NCBI GenBank assembly: GCA_041391425.1
Contig: JAWKNZ010000018.1
Coordinates: forward strand, 1-64,000
Direction of reading: 5' to 3'
DNA from: JAWKNZ01 sp041391425
Lineage (GTDB): Bacteria > Bdellovibrionota_B > Oligoflexia > Oligoflexales > JAWKNZ01
Length of the DNA stretch: 64,000 nt
Numbering within the stretch: position 1 is the stretch's first letter; every line of letters begins with the position of its first letter. Both the position numbers and the translations under genes were made by a program. This document shows positions 23,207-33,065 of the stretch, one piece after another. A model generated the notes under the pieces. The model saw only the letters and a list, made by a program, of their open reading frames with translations. It was not told the DNA's origin and searched no databases.

Positions 23207-23839
23207 ATGTCGTTGATTGATGAACTTAAAGGTAAAAAGCATATCATCTGGGATTGGAATGGTACTATCTTAGATGATGTGCAGCATGCAGTTAATACTA
23301 TTAATTTATTGCTGAAAGAAAACCAGCGACCGCCCCTAGGAATGGATCGATATAAAAAGATATTTTGCTTTCCAATTAAGAATTATTACGATGAGCTGGG
23401 CTTTGATTATACGAGAAAATCTTTTGAAGATCTTTGCCATGAATTTGTTGATAGTTTTATGGAAGGTGTTTTTACATGCCGACCTTATCCGGAAGTTGAA
23501 AAGATTTTGTTAGAACTTGCAAATGAAGGGCGTGATCAGTCAGTGTTGTCAGCGACAGATCAGAAAAATTTAGATAAAATGATTGGTTATTATAACTTCG
23601 ACCATATTTTTAATTTTGTCTTTGGTATTGATAATAAATTTGGCGCTTCCAAACTCTCTAGAGGCCAAGAGTTGATAAATCAATTGCAGTATGATCTCAC
23701 TGAAACAGTGCTTATTGGAGACACGTTGCATGATCTTGAAGTTGGTCGGTACCTTGGAATCGATGTTGTTTTACTTAATCATGGCCATCAGTGTCAGACA
23801 GTATTGATTGATAAACATGATAAAGTTATCAGTGTATAA
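23207..23839 (+). CDS. HAD-family phosphatase, phosphoglycolate phosphatase-like
   Basis: This encodes 210 residues. Motif I is WDWNGTILDD, with the nucleophile Asp and an Asn in place of the second Asp, a variant common in this subgroup. Motif II is SVLSATDQ, motif III has the Lys in NKFGASKL, and motif IV is VLIGDTLHDLEVG. The cap domain lies between motifs I and II. It hydrolyses a phosphate ester; phosphoglycolate or a similar small substrate is typical, but not provable here. Confidence 0.8.
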   Translation: MSLIDELKGKKHIIWDWNGTILDDVQHAVNTINLLLKENQRPPLGMDRYKKIFCFPIKNYYDELGFDYTRKSFEDLCHEFVDSFMEGVFTCRPYPEVEKILLELANEGRDQSVLSATDQKNLDKMIGYYNFDHIFNFVFGIDNKFGASKLSRGQELINQLQYDLTETVLIGDTLHDLEVGRYLGIDVVLLNHGHQCQTVLIDKHDKVISV

Positions 23840-24010
23840 AAGTAATTATATTGGTCTAACTCCCGTATCATAAAGGTCTGCATAAAATAACTGCAAGTAG
23901 TTGTTTTAAGCAAATACCATTTTAGACTAAAGATATACTTTCTAAAGCAAATATGTAAAAATTGAATAGCTTGGTGTTTGATCCTATAAATTTTTTGGCA
24001 TCGGTTTAAG

Positions 24011-24562
24011 ATGAATCTGAAAAGGTATCCAATAGAAGATGGCAAGTTAGTTATCGAAATTGTCCTGAATGATTTTCATAATTTATTTGATCAGAGGGAT
24101 CCAGCTCCCTTTAGAGAGAAAGATCTCGATGATGATGCTGTCGATTATATTGTCGGATCAGTCAAAGAAATGTCGATCAAGCGTCTTGGGAAATTAAAGG
24201 TTTATCTAAAACAGCAAGTCAATTCGGATTTAGAGCTAATGATAGTTTCTGCCATCCATTCATTTTTTGATTACGAAGCTGATTTCATGAGTTTGAAAAT
24301 TAGAGAAATTTTACAGCTTGGGACAAAATCGCTTGTCATTGGGATATCGTTCTTAACGTTTGCTGTTTTTGTCGCTTCGACAGTAAAAGATATTTCAAAT
24401 GATTTTTGGAGATTGTTTTTAAAAGAAGGTATGCTTCTTATGGGTTGGGTTTCTATGTGGAAGCCTCTCAATATTTTTCTCTATGAATGGTGGCCGATGG
24501 CAGATACAAGAAAGATATATAAATGTCTATCTAATGTGAAAGTTGAAGTAAAGGAACGTTGA
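24011..24562 (+). CDS. Membrane protein of unknown function
   Basis: This encodes 183 residues. A soluble N-terminal half contains DPAPFREKDLDDDAVDYIV, which looks like a conserved block. It is followed by two hydrophobic segments (LVIGISFLTFAVFVAS; LLMGWVSMWKPLNIFLYEWW) and a short basic tail. I recall similar proteins in many bacteria without assigned function. Its neighbours are a HAD phosphatase and a phosphate cotransporter, which does not reveal a role. Confidence 0.65.
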   Translation: MNLKRYPIEDGKLVIEIVLNDFHNLFDQRDPAPFREKDLDDDAVDYIVGSVKEMSIKRLGKLKVYLKQQVNSDLELMIVSAIHSFFDYEADFMSLKIREILQLGTKSLVIGISFLTFAVFVASTVKDISNDFWRLFLKEGMLLMGWVSMWKPLNIFLYEWWPMADTRKIYKCLSNVKVEVKER

Positions 24563-24760
24563 AACGTCGTTGTCGTATATATATCGAGCTTGGTTCTATA
24601 AAAAAAGTTTAGTTAAGCCCTATTTTTTTGTCTAAATTTTAAACTCCTCCAATAGTAATCAAATTATTTCGCTGACATATGTACTTTTTATTGTACTGAA
24701 GCTTGTCGGTTCATTAGTATAGGCGTTCAAAAATGTACAGCAGGCTTTGGAGTAAATTTA

Positions 24761-26446
24761 ATGGATTGGTTTAAGCTGAGTTATACCTTGTTGGGTGGTC
24801 TGGGAATTTTCTTTTTTGGAATGAAGAACCTTTCGGAGAGTTTGCAGGCGACGTCTAGTCACCTTATTCGTCGAGTAATTCATTCTCTTACTTCAAACTC
24901 TGTCGTGGCTGTGGGAGTAGGCTTAGTCATAACATGTTTTGTACAATCTAGTTCGATTACTACGGTTATGGTTGTTGGATTTGTTAATGCAGGATTGATG
25001 CATTTATCACAGGCAATTGGGGTTATCTTTGGTGCTAATATAGGAACGACCATAACAGGGTGGATCATTTCTGTGAAGATAGGGAAATATTCTCTACTGT
25101 TAATCGGTTTGGGGATATTCCCTTTTTTATTTTCAAAAAACGATAGATACGTGCAATGGGCAAAGGTTTGTTTTGCTTTAGGATTTGTGTTTTTAGGGTT
25201 GCAAACAATGAGTGGTGCTTTTAAACCTTTGCGTAGTCAAGAAGATTTTTTATCTTTGATGGGGTATTTTTCTGCTGATTCCTACTTTAGCTTATGGATG
25301 ACAGTTTTGGTCGGTTGTTTACTAACTTTTGTTATTCAATCGAGTTCTGCTATGTTGGGAATTACAATCGCTTTGGCAAGTACTGGTGCCATATCATTTC
25401 AAACTGCTTTAGGTTTGGTTTTAGGCGAAAATATTGGCACTACTATTACTGCACTATTGGCATGTATTGGTGCTAATGTTTCAGCTAAGAGAGCAGCATT
25501 AGCGCATGCATTGTTCAATGTGCTTGGTGTTATAGTCATTACCTCATTTTTTTGGCAGTATAAGGAGTTTATCGAGGGCATTATTGGAGGCGCAGCTGAT
25601 TTTGTTGATGCTAAAGGTGAAAAACCTTATATAGCAGCCCATATAGCAGCTGGACATACTTTATTTAACGTTGCAAATGTTTTGCTTTTTCTTCCTTTTA
25701 TAAAAAAAGTTGAACAATTAGTTACTTTTTTGATACCGCAAAAGACTCTTAAGAAGGAAAAACACCTTGAGTTTTTAGGAGATCCGCAGACGTTATCTCC
25801 AACTTTAGCAATCGAACAAGCATATATGGAAATAGGAAAGCTTGCTGGTTTGGTGTTGAAAATATTGAATCGCTCCAAAGAGCACTTGACGTCTTTTAAA
25901 GAGAACAAAGACTATGCTGCACTGGTAAGAAAGTATGAGCAAATTACTGATCGTATTCAGCTTGAAGTCATGGTTTTTATGGAAAAAGTTATGAAGGTCT
26001 CTCTTACCGAAGAAGAGTCTCATCAGGTTTCCGCATTGATGCGAATTTCTGACGAATTAGAAAGTGTGGCCGATTATGGAGAGTCTATAATTAAATATTC
26101 AGAGCGGTTTTTTTCCGAAGATTTAAAAATCGATGATGAAACAAAAAAAGAGATTGATGTACTTTTTGATAAGACTATCAATTTTTTTGTATATATAAAG
26201 GATATATACGAGCAGAGAAAAATTATAGATGCAAAAAAATATAGTGGAAAGATTATTGAGCTTAATGAGCTAGCTGAGGCTCTTAAGCATTCTTATTTGG
26301 TTCGTTTACATGAAAAACGATACCCAGCACTATCGAGTTTGACCATAAGCGATGTTATAGTTGCTTTGCGAAGAATTCGCAATCATTCAGAAAACCTTGC
26401 TGAAGCTTATATGGGAATGCCTTCCTTGGGGGATAATGGATTCTAG
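24761..26446 (+). CDS. Na+/phosphate cotransporter with PhoU-like domain
   Basis: This encodes 561 residues. Two inverted repeats, each with a QSSS motif (CFVQSSSITTVMVVGF and FVIQSSSAMLGITIALAS) and GANIGTT / GENIGTT, are diagnostic of the NptA/PNaS family of Na+-dependent phosphate carriers. About eight membrane segments span residues 1-330. The C-terminal 220 residues are helical and PhoU-like (ISDELESVADYGESI). It imports or exports phosphate across the inner membrane. No Pho operon neighbours are seen. Confidence 0.9.
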   Translation: MDWFKLSYTLLGGLGIFFFGMKNLSESLQATSSHLIRRVIHSLTSNSVVAVGVGLVITCFVQSSSITTVMVVGFVNAGLMHLSQAIGVIFGANIGTTITGWIISVKIGKYSLLLIGLGIFPFLFSKNDRYVQWAKVCFALGFVFLGLQTMSGAFKPLRSQEDFLSLMGYFSADSYFSLWMTVLVGCLLTFVIQSSSAMLGITIALASTGAISFQTALGLVLGENIGTTITALLACIGANVSAKRAALAHALFNVLGVIVITSFFWQYKEFIEGIIGGAADFVDAKGEKPYIAAHIAAGHTLFNVANVLLFLPFIKKVEQLVTFLIPQKTLKKEKHLEFLGDPQTLSPTLAIEQAYMEIGKLAGLVLKILNRSKEHLTSFKENKDYAALVRKYEQITDRIQLEVMVFMEKVMKVSLTEEESHQVSALMRISDELESVADYGESIIKYSERFFSEDLKIDDETKKEIDVLFDKTINFFVYIKDIYEQRKIIDAKKYSGKIIELNELAEALKHSYLVRLHEKRYPALSSLTISDVIVALRRIRNHSENLAEAYMGMPSLGDNGF

Positions 26447-26582
26447 TGTTGTTTTTCGAATAAGAGTTTAGTGCTTAATTCTTATGTATATTTCAATTTT
26501 TACATTGATGGCGTAAAGTATTATCTAAGAAATTAGTTTTAGGTTTAAATATTGTAGTTAATTAAGGATTACGAGGTAAGGT

Positions 26583-27374
26583 ATGACGGAAGTTATGTCA
26601 TTGCATGATATTTTAGTTTTTAAGTATCTACCTTCGTCAGCATTAAAAGCGATGAAGTCCTATTTCTTTTCACGGGAATTTAAGGGCGGAGAGGTCTTTA
26701 TTGAATTTGGTCAACCTATGCCAGGGTTATATCTGGTGGTGAGTGGTCATATGGACGTTTATACGGAAAATTTTGACGAGTTGATTACCAAATTGGAAGT
26801 GGGTTCTTCGATAGGTGAAATGTCTTTAATTGAGGGGAATTCCTTAGCCTCGGCGAGCTTAAAAGCTGGAGTTGATGGAACGAGGATTATTGGATGTTCA
26901 AAAGAGGATTTTAATAAGAAAGTGTTAAGTGATGAATATTTAGCATATCGATTTTATAAGGGGGTTTCAGAGCTACTATCTAGCCGTCTTAGGAATACAA
27001 ATAGAATTATGAAAGATAGAATTGACACGGTGAAGGAGTCTATTAAGCAAATTTTTGATCAAAACTTAATTATTAGCCGCGTTGCTCATGTTATGGGTAA
27101 TGTTGATGATATAGGTTGTGAGTTAGTAGAAGTTCTTGGGAATATTGTTATGGAATTGGAGCAATTTATTGAGGCTAATACAGCGATTGATACAGCAGTA
27201 GTTTCAAAGGCGAAAGATCTCATTGAGAAAACTATTTTGGAAGATATGCAAACAATTGATAGAACCTCTCAAAAACTTGGGCTTATTGTGCAATTTTTGG
27301 AAAATATTAAATCTACTTTAGTAAATGAACAATTAAGTGAGATACAGGGCGATACTAAGCTTTTTGACTCTTAG
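26583..27374 (+). CDS. Cyclic-nucleotide-binding domain protein
   Basis: This encodes 263 residues. Residues 10-120 form a CRP-type cyclic-nucleotide-binding beta barrel (GEVFIEFGQPMPGLYLVVSG, SSIGEMSLIEGNSLASASL). The canonical phosphate-binding Arg is not at its usual place, so ligand binding is open. Instead of a DNA-binding winged helix it continues with about 130 residues of helix (NTNRIMKDRIDTVKESIKQIF), so it is not a CRP-type transcription factor. The cyclase at 33066-34826 could supply ligand. Confidence 0.75.
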   Translation: MTEVMSLHDILVFKYLPSSALKAMKSYFFSREFKGGEVFIEFGQPMPGLYLVVSGHMDVYTENFDELITKLEVGSSIGEMSLIEGNSLASASLKAGVDGTRIIGCSKEDFNKKVLSDEYLAYRFYKGVSELLSSRLRNTNRIMKDRIDTVKESIKQIFDQNLIISRVAHVMGNVDDIGCELVEVLGNIVMELEQFIEANTAIDTAVVSKAKDLIEKTILEDMQTIDRTSQKLGLIVQFLENIKSTLVNEQLSEIQGDTKLFDS

Positions 27375-27445
27375 GCTTTCCTTTGATAGGTATTACTTAT
27401 CTTGATCCGGAATCTGAAATTTTTTGAAAAACTGTAGTATTTTCA

Positions 27446-27568
27446 CCGGATTCGAAGTTCGGCCGGGTGCTAGGCGCGAGGAGAAGGGAAACCGCAGTGT
27501 ACATGTTGGTACATGAGGATTTCCTGACGACGAAGCAACGACGCAACCGACTAGAAATTCGGATCCGG
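27446..27568. repeat. Large imperfect palindromic element, probably a dispersed repeat
   Basis: Outer arms CCGGATTCGAAGTTC (27446-27460) and GAAATTCGGATCCGG (27554-27568) match at 13 of 15 positions. Inside, GGAAACCGCAGTGTAC (27487-27502) opposes GTACATGAGGATTTCC (27509-27524) with TGTAC/GTACA pairing at the core. The local GC content is higher than in its surroundings. The inner block resembles a sequence I remember from intergenic repeats in several bacteria. A minus-strand open frame across it (27393-27671) is a by-product of the repeat. Confidence 0.6.
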
Positions 27569-27852
27569 GCTTGATAGTTAGAGCACTAACTTCGTTGTGC
27601 TGTGTTTTTATTTTGTTGAAAAATTGAGTAAAATTTCTTAGTGGCTTTGATGAGTACCGGAAAATATACACTATGTCTGCATTTGTATACGTATTGTGTA
27701 TTTGGATCTTAGTATATATTGCTGATTTTAAAGGAAAATTCTTGGTATGATGCCTGCATCTTTTTGTTTGAATGCGGAATAATTTATTTTGAATTAGGAA
27801 ATCGCATTTATGTATTGAGGCTGATTGATTTTATGAATTAAGGAGTGGGCTT

Positions 27853-28275
27853 ATGAAAAAAGACTTAAATTCTAAAAGTTCTGATGAATGTCAAGGTAAA
27901 ATCGTACTGATAGATGATGATTTGTCTTTTTGCCAAATTATGAAAGCCTACGCATCAGTTAGAGGCTGGCAGCTTGATGCATTCGTTTCGCTTGAAGAAA
28001 TGGGAAGTATTGGGAAGTTATCTGAATATACGTCTGCCATTGTCGATTATAATTTAAAATCGATGAATGGCCTGGAAATCGCTGAATATTTACCAGCGTT
28101 TTTTGGTGAGATGCCAATGATTTTGGTAAGTGGTAGCGATCAAAAAGAAAAAAGAGATAATCCTTGGCCAAATTCTATAAAAGCTTTTGTGCACAAATGT
28201 GAAGGTCCGGAAAAAATATTAGATGTCGTGGCTAACTATTTGCCCAAAGATAAAGAAGTCTTGAAAGTATGCTAA
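27853..28275 (+). CDS. Stand-alone receiver domain (response regulator)
   Basis: This encodes 140 residues with a single receiver domain: acidic pocket VLIDDDLSF, phospho-acceptor Asp in AIVDYNLKSMNGLE, conserved Ser in ILVSGSDQK and Lys in FVHKCEG. There is no output domain. It would act in a phosphorelay or by protein contact. No kinase lies nearby. Confidence 0.85.
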   Translation: MKKDLNSKSSDECQGKIVLIDDDLSFCQIMKAYASVRGWQLDAFVSLEEMGSIGKLSEYTSAIVDYNLKSMNGLEIAEYLPAFFGEMPMILVSGSDQKEKRDNPWPNSIKAFVHKCEGPEKILDVVANYLPKDKEVLKVC

Positions 28276-28599
28276 AGACACTTTTAGAAAAGTAATTTTA
28301 ATTTTTAACTGATGCCTCAGTATTGCGATGATTTTCAATAAGAAATTGGATTTTTTGCGATACAACGCTCTTTTTTGAGAGATAGCTCATCCATATGTTT
28401 AGGGTGCTTCTATGAAGTAGGAATTCAATTCTGAACTGCCACAATTTTGGCTCTATCTGTTAGAGTCAGTCAATATAGAAATTTTCTCTCATTCTCTCTT
28501 GACAAGATAAATATCAGACTTATTTTCCGATTGGATGAAAGTTTTAGTGAGCTCATTTTATCGTATTTTTAGTTACTTTGATGAAATTAGGAGGTACTT
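28276..28599 (+). other. Leader region of hsp20 with candidate promoter
   Basis: This gene-free stretch holds a possible promoter for the small heat-shock gene: TTGACA at 28499-28504, 16 bases, TATTTT at 28521-28526. AGGAGG lies just before the hsp20 ATG. The remaining sequence shows nothing notable. Confidence 0.4.
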
Positions 28600-29106
28600 A
28601 TGGGTGCGCTTGGCTTATGGAAGGATCGTGGTTTACCAAGATCGATTTTACGAGATTTTTGGGATGTTATTGATGATTTTGATAACCAGGAACTTTCGCG
28701 TAAACTAGATAACTATTCGGAGTCGTTATTTACTCCAGCTTGCGATATCAGAGAAAATGATGAGGCCTTTATCTTGGCTCTTGATATTCCAGGGGTAAAT
28801 AAGGAAGAGGTTAATCTGGAAGTGGATGGGAATACGTTAAAAGTTAGTGGTAGTCGACAAGGAGAAAGCTCGAATAAAAATGACGAAATATATCGGTATG
28901 AACGTTCATTTGGGAAATTTGAGAGAATGTTTTCTTTGCCAGAGAATGTTGACGCTTCTAGTATTGAGGCAGAACATAATAATGGTGTTTTGACTATTTA
29001 TTTACCGAAAAAAGAGCAAAGGAAAGCTCGTAAAATAAAAATTGGTACTGGAAATCAGAGTTTTTTGAAGAAGCTTACGCAGAAGCAAGAAACAAAAAGT
29101 GAATGA
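28600..29106 (+). CDS. Hsp20/alpha-crystallin small heat-shock protein
   Basis: This encodes 168 residues. The alpha-crystallin domain covers residues 50-145 (ACDIRENDEAFILALDIPGV, YRYERSFGKFERMFSLPENV) and includes the hallmark GVLTIYLPKKE. A C-terminal extension follows. It is an ATP-independent holdase for unfolding proteins. It stands alone with its own promoter and is followed by a strong hairpin at 29131-29170. Confidence 0.95.
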   Translation: MGALGLWKDRGLPRSILRDFWDVIDDFDNQELSRKLDNYSESLFTPACDIRENDEAFILALDIPGVNKEEVNLEVDGNTLKVSGSRQGESSNKNDEIYRYERSFGKFERMFSLPENVDASSIEAEHNNGVLTIYLPKKEQRKARKIKIGTGNQSFLKKLTQKQETKSE

Positions 29107-29130
29107 TGGTAGACTTTTTAGCGTTTTGAA

Positions 29131-29170
29131 GTTGGTGCGCAAGACGGGAGTTTAGAGTCTGCGCACCAAC
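29131..29170 (+). terminator. 11-bp stem hairpin after hsp20
   Basis: GTTGGTGCGCA (29131-29141) and TGCGCACCAAC (29160-29170) form a perfect stem with an 18-base loop. No T run follows, so it may be a Rho-independent-like stop without a tail or an mRNA-stabilising end. Confidence 0.55.
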
Positions 29171-29258
29171 ATATTGTAGCTGTAAGTTCTTCTACAAAGT
29201 TTATTGCTCATATAAGCTTAAGATTTATTTACAATTTTCAAAAAGGTATTATTTTTAC

Positions 29259-31082
29259 TTAATTTGATTTGATTTGCTCTAGTGGCTCTGCAGGTAGTTT
29301 TAAAATAATATTGTTTTTTTCTTTGGGATCTTCTTCAATTCTAAATGCTGACCATTGGTTGGTGTTTCCTTCGTATAGATACTTGATTCCATCTTTATAT
29401 ATACCTATATGCTTTAAAGGACAATTTCTGAATTCAGAACAATTAGAAAATGTGAATTCATTTTTTTCGTAGTTATGCAATGAAAGTGGTGGAGCATTAA
29501 AGAATTTAAGCTTTTCCTCTGATAGTGTATTTGTTAAGTGATAAATAGTTGGGACTAAACTTGTATTTGCAATAAATAAATTTTGATTGCTCTTGAGGGT
29601 TTTTATTTTTTGGTTACCAATTATTTTTTGTATCTTTTTTGGAACATAAATGAAGCCTGGAACCAGTGATTCTTCTTCATAAAAACGCCCACAGTGGCTT
29701 ATTAATCCATGCTCTCCGAAGGCTTCTCCATGATCAGATGTAAAAACAATCAAAGTTTTATCTGCTAAAGGCAGCTTTTGAAAGTTATTCCAAAATGAGG
29801 AAAACATTTTATCCCAATGGTAAAGGGAATTTAAGTATCTTATTTCCAAATCTGAAATTTGTGGTGGTGTATTGCTACGGTTATATGGCTGATCTGATTC
29901 ATCTATGAGGTATGGTGGGTGTGTTGTATTTAAATGCAACATACCAAAGAATGGCTTTGAATTGTTTTTATTTATAAAATCTAAGGAGTTTTTGTATACG
30001 ATCATATCGGATATACCGGTATTATGTGATGCATTTTCAAAGACTTGTTCAGCTGTTAGGTGAAAATCAATGGATTTATTGATGATATATGCTTTTAGAT
30101 TTGCCCAATCATAATTGTGGGAAGATATGAGAAAAGTTTTGAATCCATATGCTTTGAAAATATCAAATGGAAGGTAAGATGATAGGAAAAGTCCTAATGG
30201 TTTTATAGGTTCCAAACCGGTGAGAATAGAGGGTAAAGATAAATCAGTACAGCTAGCATTTGAGTGTAATTTTTTAAATGGAACTGTGTCGCTATTGCTT
30301 AAAATTTTTGTGAGATTGGGTGTAGGGTCAACTTTTGCTCCCCAGAATGACAGGTGATTAGCGGCAAGAGTTTCCCCAATTATAAATAGTACATTGAACG
30401 AGTTTGGTTGTATCTTTTTTTCAGGTGTGAAGGGATAGATTGAGCGTTTTTGTAAGTGAAAGAAGGGAGGAGGATTTTTATACCACAAGAGTAATCTACC
30501 AAGGAACTGATGCCCTCTAGCTTCGATCGATAAAGATATTAACGTATCTGATTTTATAAATGTGGCTAATAGAATATAAAGTATAAAATAACTAGCCCAT
30601 TTGATAGGGTTCGTTTTCTTTTTAGCTATGTTTTTTTTGGCATGAAAAGCTGATGCGGTTAGGATAATTAAGATACTTATAAATACTAGGCCGTGTTTTG
30701 TATCAACCATTCCGATAAGAGCTTCTTGAGCGAATTTGATTTGGTTAGCGACTAAAAGCACTCCTTGATGATTAGGGAAGATGCCATAGTTGAGGTAGGT
30801 GCCGATGGGTATCCACAATATTATAGCAGTTAGCAAAATAATTAGTGCTGCGAGTAGTTGAGTATTTTTACTTTTGGTTAAACACCATTTTATGATTATA
30901 TTCCAACTAATCCAAAAGGGTATTGAAAATAGCAGAGAAAATATAAATTGTCTTAGAGCTACTGTATTTAGATTATATATAGTTTTCCAAGAAAGAACTA
31001 ATAATGTTCCATTGAAAATAAGCCATAGAATAACACCTGCTATATATGGTCCAGATATGTTTTTTTGTAGTTTTGAAACCAT
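29259..31082 (-). CDS. Phosphoethanolamine transferase/sulfatase-type membrane enzyme
   Basis: This encodes 607 residues. Five N-terminal membrane segments are followed by a periplasmic alkaline-phosphatase-fold domain beginning FNVLFIIGETLAANHLSFWG (metal-ligand Glu in GET). The nucleophile Thr/Ser region is SNASCTDLSLPSILTG, and metal-ligand motifs are LIVFTSDHGEAFGEHG and LISHCGRFY. This is the EptA/LTA-synthase-like layout, in which phosphoethanolamine is moved to lipid A or another envelope glycan. The exact acceptor is unknown. Transcription runs alone on the minus strand. Confidence 0.8.
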   Translation of the reverse strand: MVSKLQKNISGPYIAGVILWLIFNGTLLVLSWKTIYNLNTVALRQFIFSLLFSIPFWISWNIIIKWCLTKSKNTQLLAALIILLTAIILWIPIGTYLNYGIFPNHQGVLLVANQIKFAQEALIGMVDTKHGLVFISILIILTASAFHAKKNIAKKKTNPIKWASYFILYILLATFIKSDTLISLSIEARGHQFLGRLLLWYKNPPPFFHLQKRSIYPFTPEKKIQPNSFNVLFIIGETLAANHLSFWGAKVDPTPNLTKILSNSDTVPFKKLHSNASCTDLSLPSILTGLEPIKPLGLFLSSYLPFDIFKAYGFKTFLISSHNYDWANLKAYIINKSIDFHLTAEQVFENASHNTGISDMIVYKNSLDFINKNNSKPFFGMLHLNTTHPPYLIDESDQPYNRSNTPPQISDLEIRYLNSLYHWDKMFSSFWNNFQKLPLADKTLIVFTSDHGEAFGEHGLISHCGRFYEEESLVPGFIYVPKKIQKIIGNQKIKTLKSNQNLFIANTSLVPTIYHLTNTLSEEKLKFFNAPPLSLHNYEKNEFTFSNCSEFRNCPLKHIGIYKDGIKYLYEGNTNQWSAFRIEEDPKEKNNIILKLPAEPLEQIKSN

Positions 31083-31216
31083 ATGCTCCCTAAGTTATGA
31101 GAATTTTTAAAAGATTGAATCATATAATGATAACCTTATTAGGTAAACCTATAAATGATCTGGTATGTGGCTAACAATTTAATTTTATTGCCATCGTGCT
31201 TAATAAATATTTATAC

Positions 31217-32923
31217 CTACCATTTTTCCATCCTTTTTAATAGCCAACCACAGCCATATAATAAGAGCCCCTCAATTAAAAGGCTAAGTACCCGTACCAA
31301 TTGTGCGGTTTCTGATAGATCGTAAAAAAATGCCTTAAAACCAACAGCAATTAAAATTAAGAGAGCAGATTTACCAAAATCCTTATTTTTTTTCCAGAAG
31401 GCAATTCCTAAAATTAATAATGCATATACGCCCCAAAAAATCGTAACGAATAAGGATCCACTCCAGTTTATATTTTCCGAAAATCGATAAATTGCGAGCA
31501 AAATTTCTAGGTGTGCACAAAAAAGTAGAGCAGATATGTAAGGTGTGGAGTGGTCGGTTTTTTCATGCCTTGGAATTTTTATGAATATAGCAGTAATAAG
31601 AAAAAAAGCTCCATAAGCTATATTGTATGGATATATTGGATACCATGATTGCGACCATATTATAGTATTGATGCTGCAGTATATAAAGACACAGGAAAAT
31701 ATGAATATAGGCCAAGAGTAGGATTTGGCTATTTTGGGTTTGTGGGACATAATATATGCAATTATTCCACCTGTTATAAGTCCAAGAAAGTTTAATGCAT
31801 TTTCACTTGCGAGATGGAAGTAAAAGCTATGTATAAATGTTAGTGCTGCGGTAGAAGTAAGTGCTAATTTACTTTTCAGTTCACTCTTGAGAATTTTTTT
31901 TGCGCTGAAGTAAAGTGCCAGTACGATTATTGACACTATTATTCCAAGCCATGACGCTAGATTTGTATTTAATTGTGAAATAATATGATAGGTAGAAAAA
32001 TAGAATAGTAATAATAAGGGAAATAATGCTTTGTTTTCTTCTTCTGTTAATGGATTTTTATATGCGATAGAATATGAAAGCATTGCACTAGCGAAAATTG
32101 CAAATTGGATTACTTGCAATATGATTAAGTTATACAAACTTTGCAAATCTGGGTATTTTAAAGAAAGTAGTGCTACTGTGAAAGTAGCATAATAGCTTGC
32201 TATAAACATGATATCGCGGCGTCTACGCATATAAGCTGCAGCTGAGTATGAGATATTCCAGATGGTAAGGAAAGTTATAAGTGTATTTAAACTTTTAAAT
32301 TCAATTGCTAACAAAGGAGCGGCGAGATATGTGCCTGCCATAGCCACTAAAAGAAATGTTTTGAAGCCTTTATCAAATTTAGTGAGAATGGAAATAATTC
32401 CAATTAATGATGCGCAAATAAGTGCACTTTTCGCAGTTAATAGATGATGAATATAATAAGCACCTAACCAAGTAAGATGGAGAATAGTAGTGCCAGCACC
32501 TGTGAGAATAGCACCATATTTTCTCTCTGAAGGAGGTGCAAGAAAAGGTGCAATAAATAATATTGTTCCAACACCAGCGGCAAGTAAAATTTGCCGAAGA
32601 GGATTTAACCAGCCAGTTGTAATGCTCAATTTGAGAAAAAAAACTCCAGAGAGTATAACAAAGAAAACTCCAATAATGCCAAGCATAGAAGATTTATTTG
32701 TATTGCTATCTATATGCGGGAGTTTATCTGGAATATATTCGTTTAGAATCTCTTTTTGGGGAGGTTCCCAGAAAACTCGCTCCTCTTCTTTTTGTATTTT
32801 ATATCCGGAATTATCTTCAATTTGAGTATCTTTCTCTAGAGAAACGTTATTGATATTTAAATGATCTTCTATATTTTTTAAGCGCCGATCAAGGTCGAGA
32901 AGAACATCTTCTAGATTACTCAT
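31217..32923 (-). CDS. DUF2339 polytopic membrane protein
   Basis: This encodes 568 residues. A short coiled coil at the start (LEDVLLDLDRRLKNIEDHL) is followed by a linker and then about 15 to 17 closely packed membrane helices. The block GWLNPLRQILLAAGVGTILF and the stretch GAILTGAGTTILHLTWLGAY are typical of DUF2339, an envelope protein family of unknown job. Its upstream and downstream neighbours give no hint. Confidence 0.8.
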   Translation of the reverse strand: MSNLEDVLLDLDRRLKNIEDHLNINNVSLEKDTQIEDNSGYKIQKEEERVFWEPPQKEILNEYIPDKLPHIDSNTNKSSMLGIIGVFFVILSGVFFLKLSITTGWLNPLRQILLAAGVGTILFIAPFLAPPSERKYGAILTGAGTTILHLTWLGAYYIHHLLTAKSALICASLIGIISILTKFDKGFKTFLLVAMAGTYLAAPLLAIEFKSLNTLITFLTIWNISYSAAAYMRRRRDIMFIASYYATFTVALLSLKYPDLQSLYNLIILQVIQFAIFASAMLSYSIAYKNPLTEEENKALFPLLLLFYFSTYHIISQLNTNLASWLGIIVSIIVLALYFSAKKILKSELKSKLALTSTAALTFIHSFYFHLASENALNFLGLITGGIIAYIMSHKPKIAKSYSWPIFIFSCVFIYCSINTIIWSQSWYPIYPYNIAYGAFFLITAIFIKIPRHEKTDHSTPYISALLFCAHLEILLAIYRFSENINWSGSLFVTIFWGVYALLILGIAFWKKNKDFGKSALLILIAVGFKAFFYDLSETAQLVRVLSLLIEGLLLYGCGWLLKRMEKW

Positions 32924-33065
32924 ATTTTCTCCTGTAGGTCTTTATTAATAAAATATAGGACAATTGCTGAATTGTGCAAGGATATTTTTTAGATGTAACT
33001 ATGGTTATTTACTTATAGTTGAAGGTGAAAATCTTAATGAGAATTGTTTGCTTTTTAGAAAAATT

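Noticed and set aside
27393..27671. 92-codon minus-strand open frame
   Set aside because: It runs across the large palindromic element and has no ribosome site; its protein-like content follows from the repeat sequence.
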